Of a stretch of DNA of 64,000 nucleotides, positions 47,946 to 57,249 are shown one piece after another. The notes below the pieces were generated by a model that ran no database searches, was not told the DNA's origin, and saw nothing but the letters and a program-made list of their open reading frames with translations. Source of the stretch: Amphimedon queenslandica (Eukaryota > Porifera > Demospongiae > Haplosclerida > Niphatidae); contig NW_003546448.1 in NCBI RefSeq assembly GCF_000090795.2, positions 1 to 64,000 of the forward strand, in the 5' to 3' direction. The translations under genes were made by a program, and so were the position numbers. Position 1 is the stretch's first letter. Each line of letters opens with the position of its first letter.

Positions 47946-50660
47946 ATGAAGAGGAGAACAGAGAGTCATGGCTTGTCTGGTGAAGACATTGGGATGAAAA
48001 GGATAGTACGTCACAAAGGAACGAATCATGACTCACTTTCTCCTGAAATTGAACGGAGCAGTGACTCACGCAAGCGCACTGTCTCTGATAGGGACTTAGG
48101 ATCCTCCTCTGGTGGAGGGGGAAGCTCTGGAAATTATGACAAATATTCTGGGAGTGGGGGTGGTAAGTATAGTGGAAGTTCCCACCGTGACCATTCGCTT
48201 GAGAGGTCAAGCATTGACAGGCATAGCTCTAGTAATAGGAGAGCATCTTATCCTGAGTCCAGTCGTCATTCTAAAGGATCCTATGGTGCTGGAGGTGGGA
48301 GTGGTCCCAACCATATACTTGATCAGATTGATTTCTCACTTCATATCAGTAACCTTGACATGAGGCCTCCTGATGAGGAGCTAAAGAAAGTCTTGTTTAA
48401 AGAGTTTAAGAAGTATGGGTATATCACTGTTAAAGTCCTTGGTTATGGTAAAGAAAGGAGAGCATTCATTAATTACCAGCACTATGATGAAGCAAAGCGT
48501 GCCAAGAAGGATAAGCAACGCATTGTCTTGTTCAACAGACCAATTAATGTGGAGTGGTCCAAATCTACACTTATTAAATACCCTGATGTTGCTTCTGGTA
48601 GAAAACCAAGTACGTCATCTGATGTGACATCAAATTCTTTTATTGATGATTTCCACGTGGGTGGATCATCTTCACATGACCATCACAGCAGATCACGTGA
48701 TCATCACACTGATACATCCTATAACAGCCACCACAGTGGATCACATGAGCACCATACTGAGTCACATGACCGCAGTAGGTCACATGATCATCGCAACGGC
48801 TCTAGTGATCATCGTCATCATTCACGTGAGAGGACCAGTGACCACAAGCGTGATGTGAGTTATAGGAGACCCTCCACCACTGATTCAAAATCAGTTCTTG
48901 ATTCTAATGCAACACGCACACTGTTTGTTGGTAATTTAGAATTGGATGTGACAGAGAGAGAATTGAGGGACCTGTTCAGTCAATATGGACGCATTGAGAG
49001 TGTTGATATCAAGCTTGCTAAATCAGCCGGCACAAGTTATTCATTTATCAAATTCACAACAATCACAGATGCTATTAATGCCAAGAATGAAATGCATGGA
49101 CATTTGTTTGGGACCTTCAGATTAAAAATTGGTTTTGGTAAGGGATCACCGACCGGTAAAGTATGGGTCGGTAATTTATCAAATGCTCGGGATCTTGCTG
49201 AAGTCAGACACGAGATGGATCGATTCGGTCTAATTAGGAGGTGTGACTATCGTGATCATGACACTCATGCTTATGTGCATTTTGAAAGCCTGGACGCTGC
49301 CCAAGCGGCAGTACATGCCCTCCAGAACATGCGGCTACGCAATGGAAAAACGGTGAGACTTGATATACACAAACCGTTGCACATGAGAGAGTTGGAGGAT
49401 GATTTTCCGCCAGCAAGCCATCACGAGTCTAATGATTATTCATCAGGAGGACATCACCACAAATCACGGTCTTCCTCTCATCATCATCACAGAGACGTTG
49501 ACTCTTTTGATCATGAGACAAGGAAAGATAAACCCGATGACCATCACTTACGCCATTCACATCATTCCTCCAAGGACAGGATTGTTACAGAAGAAGACCG
49601 GAACTATAGGAAGCGTCCACGTACTTCTCAGACCTTTGATAAACACAGTGATGCAGGGAGTTTCTCTGGTGAATACAGTAGCACTAAACGTCATTGCACT
49701 AGTCTTGATTATGAGAGCCCAAAGAGATCCTCATCAGTTGGTAAAGATTATCAGCATCGTCCGTATTACCATCACTCTAAAAGAGGGGGTAGGCGTGGTG
49801 ACCACACCCACTCATCTGAGTCATCTCCGCGTCATAGGAGTCACAGGGGTCATTCTTCTGATGACAAGCAGCACACTGAGAATAAAGACACAGCCACTTC
49901 TGGTGATAAGGATCAAACTAATTGTAATGGGGGTGATGCCCCTCCTCCTCCTCCACCCCTTTCAGCTGATGCTGTTGCTAGTAGCAGTATGATGATGGAA
50001 GGAGATACAGCTCTTAAACTGAGTGATGCAACTGAACCTGTCTCACCTGATAGTGATGGGAAAGGTCCCAAACCTGATTCCACACATCCAGAGACCCTCT
50101 CTGAACTAGGCAAGTCTTATCCCATTGCTTGGAGAGGTAACTTGGTCTTGAAGAATACCGGTTTCCCAGCAAGACTCCATCTTGTAGGCGGAGACCCATC
50201 TGTGGCTGAGTACTTGTTGAGAGGGAAGGATGAACCCTGTGTGTTGAGGATCACTCAGCGACTGCGACTTGAGCAACCAAGACTTGATGAAGTGAACAAG
50301 AGGTTAACCATAGCTGGTCCTAATGGTCACTGTATTCTCTTTGCACTCCCTGGGCCCACACTCAATCATGGCTCACCTGATGAAGGTGATGACAGCATGC
50401 AGTTGAGGCCATTGCGCAGTCTAGTCAGTTATCTGAAGCAGAAAGAAGCAGCTGGTATTGTGGCTCTTAGCTCTTCTGACATTGGAGATGGAGGGAGTGA
50501 GAATGGTGGAGGGGTCAACAAGGAGGTCATTGGTGTCTTGCATGCTTTCCCTCCTTGTGAGTTCTCTCAGGCTCAACTGATGAAAGTTATACCTAGTCTC
50601 TCACTGGAGCCATCTAAAGAGGATCACATTGTTATACTTCTTGTGAAAGGGAATGTCTGA
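47946..50660 (+). CDS. RBM15: RBM15/Spenito-type protein: three RRMs and SPOC
   Basis: Single exon, 904 aa. RRM1 is at about 130-206 (FSLHISNLDMRP), RRM2 at 322-395 (RTLFVGNLELDVTERELRDL) and RRM3 at 404-475 (KVWVGNLSNARDL). A long His/Ser/Arg-rich low-complexity region lies between and after. A C-terminal SPOC domain (about 724-904) starts SYPIAWRGNLVLKNTGFP and ends HIVILLVKGNV. The order and size match RBM15/RBM15B (fly Spenito), an adaptor that brings the m6A writer complex to RNA and also acts in splicing and export. SPOC binds phosphorylated Ser partners. The ATG at 47946 is the first in frame after the leader. Its 3' end, including part of the 3' UTR, is duplicated at 52290. Confidence 0.93.
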   Translation: MKRRTESHGLSGEDIGMKRIVRHKGTNHDSLSPEIERSSDSRKRTVSDRDLGSSSGGGGSSGNYDKYSGSGGGKYSGSSHRDHSLERSSIDRHSSSNRRASYPESSRHSKGSYGAGGGSGPNHILDQIDFSLHISNLDMRPPDEELKKVLFKEFKKYGYITVKVLGYGKERRAFINYQHYDEAKRAKKDKQRIVLFNRPINVEWSKSTLIKYPDVASGRKPSTSSDVTSNSFIDDFHVGGSSSHDHHSRSRDHHTDTSYNSHHSGSHEHHTESHDRSRSHDHRNGSSDHRHHSRERTSDHKRDVSYRRPSTTDSKSVLDSNATRTLFVGNLELDVTERELRDLFSQYGRIESVDIKLAKSAGTSYSFIKFTTITDAINAKNEMHGHLFGTFRLKIGFGKGSPTGKVWVGNLSNARDLAEVRHEMDRFGLIRRCDYRDHDTHAYVHFESLDAAQAAVHALQNMRLRNGKTVRLDIHKPLHMRELEDDFPPASHHESNDYSSGGHHHKSRSSSHHHHRDVDSFDHETRKDKPDDHHLRHSHHSSKDRIVTEEDRNYRKRPRTSQTFDKHSDAGSFSGEYSSTKRHCTSLDYESPKRSSSVGKDYQHRPYYHHSKRGGRRGDHTHSSESSPRHRSHRGHSSDDKQHTENKDTATSGDKDQTNCNGGDAPPPPPPLSADAVASSSMMMEGDTALKLSDATEPVSPDSDGKGPKPDSTHPETLSELGKSYPIAWRGNLVLKNTGFPARLHLVGGDPSVAEYLLRGKDEPCVLRITQRLRLEQPRLDEVNKRLTIAGPNGHCILFALPGPTLNHGSPDEGDDSMQLRPLRSLVSYLKQKEAAGIVALSSSDIGDGGSENGGGVNKEVIGVLHAFPPCEFSQAQLMKVIPSLSLEPSKEDHIVILLVKGNV

Positions 50661-52291
50661 AGGCTTTATCCACTGGAGTGTCTGAACTTTAAAGACTTAT
50701 TTATACTCTAGTTAATAATAAATTAATAATTAGGATCCCGCTTTACCATATTGTTGTGGTACATTTATAAACTGTTTGGTTTGTTTTACACTATTTTGAA
50801 AACTTTTTTGCTACTAATTTTTAACATGTTCATTGTTTAATTGATTTCATAGCCTGCTCTTCTGCTATTTGTAGCTGAGCTGCGATTACAAATTGCCATA
50901 CAGTTGACCGTATGAATACCTGGTAATTAATGAGTTGCTACTTTATGTTATATTTATCTTACATTTAATAGTTTTACTATGAAATTCGCCTACAATACAC
51001 TGAAAGAACAATTTAAATTGGTTGATATTTTTATGGTAAAAAAAAAATTAACTATAACAGAACTGCAAGCAACTGACGTCCTTGACTTTCCAGGATGCAT
51101 ACATACAGTGTTCTAGACAATCGCAGCTTCCTGCCCATACTAGCCAGAAGAATACACTTCAGAAGTTTAAAGTTGTTCCAACAAGAAATAAAGATGCTGT
51201 GGCCTCTGAATGACTGGTGTAAAATCTAGGCTCTAAAAATATTTCAGACAATTTTATTGAGGCAAAATGACTTGGTTAATGATCCTGAGTGTGGAATCTG
51301 TAGAAAAAAAAACACCAACAGTCAAAATCTGGCATGAAATAATGTACCATGCAGGCTGAATCTACATTATGGATGCATTTGTCATTCTAGACAACAGTAT
51401 CAAAATGAAACCTTGCATACACAACAATCTATTAATAGGCTAGTTGCATGCCAATGTATACCATTTTCAAAACAACAACAATATCAGCAAAAATATAGTT
51501 ACATTCAAGACTAAAAACTAACTAATTGATTCTATACCTTCTTTGCTTTAAGTTTGAGTTATAGACCATCCACCACCATTATGTAAACAGCTCAAAAGTA
51601 GACACATCTTTAGCTGTCACTTGGCCGCCATTATGACATCACTCGGAAGATTTAATTTAATAATAGATTTAACGAGTCTGAAAGAGAATCAACATAGGAG
51701 GGGAGCCACAAATGTTAAAGACACCTTGATAGGTTATCAGCAAGAGCTGCTGATACCCAGGAGAGCATAATATAGTTATGAGAAAGAGGGAAGAGGAAGT
51801 ACTGACGAAAAAACATAAGAGAAAAGAGAGTAAATAACAAAACAAAAAAGAGAATATTTACGTACATAATAGATGCTTTTACTCTAATAACAATAATTGT
51901 TAGCGCGTATTTAACTTCAGCAAATTTTAGTGGTTTTAAAATGATATTCATTAACATTAAAATTAATGATCAAAAATGCTAAATTAAATACCAGCCAAAT
52001 GTCAGTATCATGAAAACCGCTAATATAAGTACATGCTAATAATAATTATCTCCTTGAGGCAATAATAAAGCAAAAAAATAAAATAAACTAACAATGAAAT
52101 AGTATGAATTCCAATTATTCCATGGTGGTCACCATAATATTAGTTTTGGGGGAGTTACCTACAATGCCTAGTAGTTCCCATCCCAGCAATAACTGGAGAC
52201 AACCCTACACCCAAGAGGCTATCTCCTCAGATCACAGGGAGCTAAGTGATCCAAGTGAAAATAAAATTCACGTGAGCTTACCGTTGGCGTC
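50661..52291. other. Spacer between RBM15 and its SPOC duplicate
   Basis: The first ~300 bp is the RBM15 3' UTR, which recurs after the SPOC copy. The rest is AT-rich with no supported exon; the frame at 52104-52328 overlaps the copy in another register and shows no domain. Confidence 0.5.
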
Positions 52292-52975
52292 ATGGCCATG
52301 GCTGGAGCTGATACAGCACTTAAACTGAGTGACGCAACTGAACCTGTCTCACGATCACCTGATAGTGATGGGAAAGATCTAGATCCCAAGTCTGATCCCA
52401 CCCTCTCTGAACTAGTCAAGTCTTATCCTTTTGCTTGGAGAGGTAACTTGGTCTTGGTCTTAAAGAAAACTGGTTTCCCAGCAAGACTCCATCTTGTAGG
52501 TGGAGAATCATCTGTTGCTGAGTACTTGTTGAAATCGAGAGGGAAGGACGAGGGGAAGGATGAACCTTGTGTGTTGAAGATCACTCAGCGACTGCAACTT
52601 GTGCCATCAGGATTTGATGAAGTAAACGAGAGATTAACCAAAGCTGGTTCTAATGGTCACTGTATTCTCTTAGCACTCCCTGGGCCCACTGATGAAGGTG
52701 ATAATAGCATGCAATTGAGGCCATTGCGCAGTCTAGTCAGTTATCTGAGCCAGAAACAAGCAGCTGGTATTGTGACACTTAGCTCTTCTGACATTGGAGA
52801 TGGAGGAAGTGAGAATGGTGGAGGGGTCAACAAGGAGGAGGTCATTGGTGTCTTACATGCTTTCCCTCCTTGTGAGTTCTCTCAGGCTCGACTGATGAAA
52901 GCTATACCTAATCTCTCACTGGAGCCATCTAAAGAGGATCATATTGTTATACTCCTTGTTAAAGGGAATGTCTGA
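52292..52975 (+). CDS. SPOC-only paralogue of RBM15
   Basis: A 227-aa open frame (MAMAGADTALKLSDATEPVS onward) matches the last ~235 residues of RBM15: a short linker, then the complete SPOC domain (SYPFAWRGNLVLVLKKTGFP to HIVILLVKGNV). No RRMs are present. Compared with the parent there are several insertions and deletions (for example extra VL after NLVL, SRGKDEGKD, a missing NHG), all multiples of three, and many conservative changes. The frame has therefore probably been under selection and is not a fresh relic. The similarity continues ~270 bp into the 3' UTR. It might compete with RBM15 for SPOC partners (inference). Whether it has its own promoter is unknown. Confidence 0.7.
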   Translation: MAMAGADTALKLSDATEPVSRSPDSDGKDLDPKSDPTLSELVKSYPFAWRGNLVLVLKKTGFPARLHLVGGESSVAEYLLKSRGKDEGKDEPCVLKITQRLQLVPSGFDEVNERLTKAGSNGHCILLALPGPTDEGDNSMQLRPLRSLVSYLSQKQAAGIVTLSSSDIGDGGSENGGGVNKEEVIGVLHAFPPCEFSQARLMKAIPNLSLEPSKEDHIVILLVKGNV

Positions 52976-53389
52976 AAGCTCTATCCACTGGCACTGGAGT
53001 GTGTGTTTACAAGACTTATTTATACTCTAGTTAATGATAAATTAAGGATCCCGATTTACCATAATTGTTGTGGTACATTTATAGATCTAAACTATTTGGT
53101 TTGTTTTAAACTATTTTGAAAACTTTTTGCTACTGTAACTTTTAACATTATGTTCATGTTTAATCATAGATTAAACAATAAACATGAACTACTCTATTAT
53201 CTATGGTTTAATTGATTTCATAGCCTGCTCTTCTGCTTATATTTTTAAGTTGCGGTTACAAATTGCCACGCCCTTTTATAAACTGCCTCCTTTCTGTGCT
53301 GTTTGATTCTCGCCAAGTTCTCGCTCTCTCTTTCTTGCTCTGCTTTGTGCAAGCTCAGAGGAGAAGAAGCATTCAAAGAAGCCTGTTTC

Positions 53390-55257
53390 ATGGCTGAACA
53401 AAAAAGAGTAAACCGGCTGCCCTCAATTAGATCCCGTGCTATAGAAACTGTAAGTATTCCTGCAGAGTACATGCATATAGGGTGGAGCTGACTGAGCATA
53501 GAGTTGTTGGTTGTTAAGTAATTTGACTAAGAAAAATCCACTATTCTTAAATTTATCAATTGTGTGAATGTATTTGTATAAATGACATGAAATTATGATT
53601 GTGTGTGTTGCTCTGTGAGTTGCTTGGAATTCAGGGAATCTAAAACCATCTAACACTCAATAAAATTTTTATTGTTTATTTTAATATTATTACTAATGAT
53701 GCTCTAGGGTGTGCTTGTTCATGAAGTAGATGAGGGAAGTCCTTGCTTACGATGTGATAACTGTGAAAAAGGTTTTTTATTGCACTTTTGGAGGTGAATT
53801 GCTATTTCATGTAGCATATCGTTAGCCTCATGTTTTGCTAGGAAAATCTGTGCTAATTGTCAATGTCCAAGAGAAGAGCATGATATTAGGCCACATGAAG
53901 AGAGACAAGCTGCAGTTGGAAAGCTTTTGTTTCACTCTAATTCTGACGCCAAAGCTATGGTTAAAGATGCTGCTTCCAAGTCACCACAGAGGTAGGTTTA
54001 TTATAGCCTATACCATGGCCTCTACATATACATTAATTGTTTTATTTCATAGACCAAGAGCAACTATACCTCACATTCCAAAGCAAGAATCTGAAAGTCC
54101 TTCTATTTTAAGGAGAACAGAAAATTTTACATGGACACCTAGGGATACTACTGTTGAAGCTGTTAGCCACTTATATTGTTTGCATTTGATATTTTGATAT
54201 ACACTAATAGGCTCGCAGTTTCTTTGCAAATCTTCCTCAAAATAAGAAGCCAGTTGCTGGGATGGCAGGTGATAGATATTGGCAGAAGCAGAAGATTCGT
54301 CAGCTCCCAGCTCATGATATTGACCTGATATACTGCAATGAGCTAACAGATGAAGAATGCAAGCAAATGGAGCTGTTTATTAAGATCAGGAGGGAAAAGT
54401 TTCTTGGACGTGGAATGATTAAAGCTTCTGATAGCAGCTGTGTAAGAACAGCTAACACAAATAAGAATTCAATTATTAATAAGTTTTCACCTCAAAAATT
54501 TCAATCCTTTCCATTTTCACATTTTAGGTTTGTAAAAGGTGTTGTGTGACATTCAAAAAAGGAGAGTCTGCAGTTATAGCTGATAAATTATCTGGTTCTG
54601 ACAATATGTACCATCCAGCTTGTTTTACTTGCACCGACTGCAATGAATTACTGATTGAACTCATTTATTTTGTGTATGAGGATAAGCTCTACTGTGGGAG
54701 ACATCATTCTGAGAAAATGAAGCCTCGCTGTGCTGCTTGTGATGAGGTATGTCACTAGTAGTAGTAATATTGTCTATACAAAATAATTAATGAGTGCCAG
54801 CTATTAATAGAGTGCATTTATTTTCATTCTTATTGTATAGATGATTTTTTGTGAAGAATACACTCGTGCTGAAGACCAGAATTGGCATGTCAATCACTTT
54901 TGCTGTCATCGTTGTGACAGCTATCTTGGAGGCCAAACCTACATGGCCAAGGAGACACAGCCATACTGTTTGAAGTGCTATGAACTGCTGTTTGCTAATA
55001 TCTGTACTGTAAGTGATAGTGAAACTGTTAGTTTATTAATTTTATTCATGCATTAGGCATGCGGGTCCACTATTTCTCTTGATGAACCTGTACTGAAGCA
55101 TGAAGGAAAGTATTGGCATGCACGTGCTGAATGCTTCAAGTGCAGAACATGCAAGAAAGTGTTGGTTGATCAGCCTTTCCTTCCAAAGAGCAGCAAAATC
55201 TTTTGCAGCAAGGAATGCTTCAGGGAATACAGGGATAGTAAAAGAGCTGCACAATAA
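53390..55257 (+). CDS. TES: Testin (PET and three LIM domains)
   Basis: Eight exons (53390-53449, 53708-53793, 53842-53991, 54053-54161, 54211-54441, 54528-54746, 54841-55008, 55057-55257) sum to 407 aa, close to vertebrate testin. An N-terminal Cys-rich region (SPCLRCDNCEKGFLLHFWR, KICANCQCPREEHDI) is followed by a PET domain (TWTPRDTTVEAARSFFANLP, then KKPVAGMAGDRYW and RQLPAHDIDLIYCNELTDEE). Three LIM domains start at CKRC, CAACDE and ACGSTISLDEP. PVAGxxGxxY and LPAHD are testin marks against the related Prickle. Testin sits at focal adhesions and stress fibres and binds zyxin/Mena partners. It ends 144 bp before the TRIM gene. Confidence 0.92.
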
Positions 55258-55401
55258 TTAGGGAGGGACAGTCTAGTTGTTTGTTTTTAAAGTTCACATG
55301 TACTGTACTGCAATGATTAATTTTTTACAAGAAATTTTTTTAAAGATTCTAGTCAACGCCCTTTTATCTCACGTGATCAATCAGCCCCACCTTCTTTTTA
55401 G

Positions 55402-56979
55402 ATGGCTGCTCGGCCCAAGTCACTCAGAAAAGCTGTGGACGATGTTCTTACTTGTGGGATATGCCTAGAGATTGTGGACTTACCCAAAGTTCTCCCCTGC
55501 CTTCATACATTTTGCAGAAAATGCTTAAAAGAGCTTATCAATACTTCTGGAGGAGAGACCATTCGCTGTCCCATTTGTAATGCCACCCACGCCGTTCCCA
55601 GGAGAGGAGTGGACGGTTTCCGTTCCAACTTTACACTTCAGAACCTTGTTGAGGCTCGACAAGTCAGTGACGCCGAGAAGGACTCCTTCCCTGGTATCAC
55701 ATGTGAGAGTGGGCTAGACGAGAACAAGGGTGTGTCCCGATGCATAGATTGTGCCAATTTCCTTTGTGCTCATTGCGAGGACCTTCACAAGAAACTCAAA
55801 GCCACACGCGGCCATCGTATTATCCCCCTGACCGAGATAAAGAACGACGTACGTAAGTTAGAATACAAGCGTTATTGTATTGAGCACGAAGAGGAGGAGC
55901 TCAAGTTGTTTTGTCAGGATTGTAAGGAGGTGATCTGTCGGGATTGCACTATCGTCGGTCATAAGGGACACGATTACGATTTCATTAAAACCGTCTTTCC
56001 CCAGCTCCAGGGAGACATACGTGGACTCCTTGAGGGAGATCTTGAAAATAAGTGCAGCGAGTTTGAGGCCCACCTCGGATACATTAGAGAAGTGAAGGAG
56101 AAAAACTATGAAAATATTGCAAAGTGCAAGGATGATGTGAAAGCATATTACGATACTTATAGAAGGAGATTATTTGAGCAAGAGGCAATTTTAATGGAAT
56201 CGCTTGATGCTACGCTTGGGGATCGTTCGAAGCAGCTCGACATTGTCCAAGAAACTGTGGAGACGTCTAAAGCGAAACTAGACAGTGCCCGGGACTTTGC
56301 TAAGCAATTGCTGGAGAGTGGGACACAGGTCGACTTGGCTATGATGTATAGGCAGACTCGATCACGACTGGAAAACCTCAAGGAAGAGACTTGGGACCGT
56401 AACACAACCCAACCTTGCCGACTAGTCTTTGTCAAAGATGAAAAGGATGACAATCCTTTTAAAGCTAAAGTCCGAGGGGGCATAAATCGCGGGGATTTGA
56501 TAGTCGAGAGTCTGGGACAGCCTGTGCTGGGCATGAATAAGTTTAACGTTAAGCTGGAGTCCGAAGTCAATGCATATAGCCTCATAGTGACAATAATGAA
56601 CGAGAATGGAGACCATTTAAAGGATATCAACATCAAGCCAAAGGGAGGGAACAAGTGGGAGGTGACATACAAGATATCGGGCGATGGAGTGTACATCGTA
56701 TCTGTACTTCTTGATGGAGTGGAGGCTAAGGAGAGTCCTTTTATACGGGAGTGGCAGGCAAAGCTCCTTCAAGGGAAGAAAGTCATGCGCGGTAATGACT
56801 GGAAGTGGGGAGATCAAGATGGTGGACCGGGAGGTATAGGAACCGTTGTGGGCTGGTCTGAAGAAGTCGGAGCATCTGATAACTGGGCAAAGATCAAGTG
56901 GGAGATTACCAATCGTCAGAATAATTATCGCTGGGGAGCAGAAGGGGCTTATGACTTAATGGTAGTGCCACAACAATAA
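55402..56979 (+). CDS. TRIM E3 ligase ending in a MIB/HERC2 domain
   Basis: Single coding exon, 525 aa. RING at about 18-61 (CGICLEIVDLPKVLPCLHTF, CPICNATH). First B-box about 106-150 (CIDCANFLCAHCEDLHKK); second about 160-200 (YCIEHEEEELKLFCQDCKEV, HKGHDYDF). Coiled coil follows to about 305. A filamin-like Ig domain lies at about 335-445 (VNAYSLIVTIMNENGDHLKD, GVYIVSVLLDGVEAKESPF). The last ~65 residues form a MIB/HERC2 domain (MRGNDWKWGDQDGGPGGIGT, WAKIKWEI, YRWGAEGAYDLMV). Known filamin-bearing TRIMs end in NHL repeats or nothing, so this ending is unusual. RING implies ubiquitin ligase activity. An acceptor-like ttttag just before the ATG suggests a 5' UTR intron. It converges with the NLR-like gene. 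Confidence 0.9.
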   Translation: MAARPKSLRKAVDDVLTCGICLEIVDLPKVLPCLHTFCRKCLKELINTSGGETIRCPICNATHAVPRRGVDGFRSNFTLQNLVEARQVSDAEKDSFPGITCESGLDENKGVSRCIDCANFLCAHCEDLHKKLKATRGHRIIPLTEIKNDVRKLEYKRYCIEHEEEELKLFCQDCKEVICRDCTIVGHKGHDYDFIKTVFPQLQGDIRGLLEGDLENKCSEFEAHLGYIREVKEKNYENIAKCKDDVKAYYDTYRRRLFEQEAILMESLDATLGDRSKQLDIVQETVETSKAKLDSARDFAKQLLESGTQVDLAMMYRQTRSRLENLKEETWDRNTTQPCRLVFVKDEKDDNPFKAKVRGGINRGDLIVESLGQPVLGMNKFNVKLESEVNAYSLIVTIMNENGDHLKDINIKPKGGNKWEVTYKISGDGVYIVSVLLDGVEAKESPFIREWQAKLLQGKKVMRGNDWKWGDQDGGPGGIGTVVGWSEEVGASDNWAKIKWEITNRQNNYRWGAEGAYDLMVVPQQ

Positions 56980-57249
56980 GGCTATGTTATTATTATTACT
57001 AACTTTCTTATTTTGTTATTGTTGTATTTGATTTTTTCATGTGTTGTAAAGGTGTATCTGCTGGTGTGTTGACATACAAGTTATGTCATTCAATCAAATG
57101 TGAACGGCAAGACAAAATTAGTACAACTAATACTTAATGTCCTTTAGATCTAATTTGCACTAAACTACATGTATTTGTAGCTTCACTTTTAAAAAAAGAT
57201 TATTTTTTAATTTTAAATTACTATTAATATCAATGATAATGATCACATG

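Noticed and set aside
48112-49992. Alternative-frame proteins (up to 197 aa) overlapping RBM15
   Set aside because: They are out-of-frame readings of His/Ser/Arg-rich codons. The main frame has full RRM and SPOC domains.
52104-52328. Frame just upstream of the SPOC copy as an N-terminal exon
   Set aside because: It is in a different register, has no RRM or other domain, and no phase-matched splice sites were found.
56157-56817. Minus-strand frames opposite the TRIM gene
   Set aside because: They are antisense shadows of a well-supported single-exon coding sequence.
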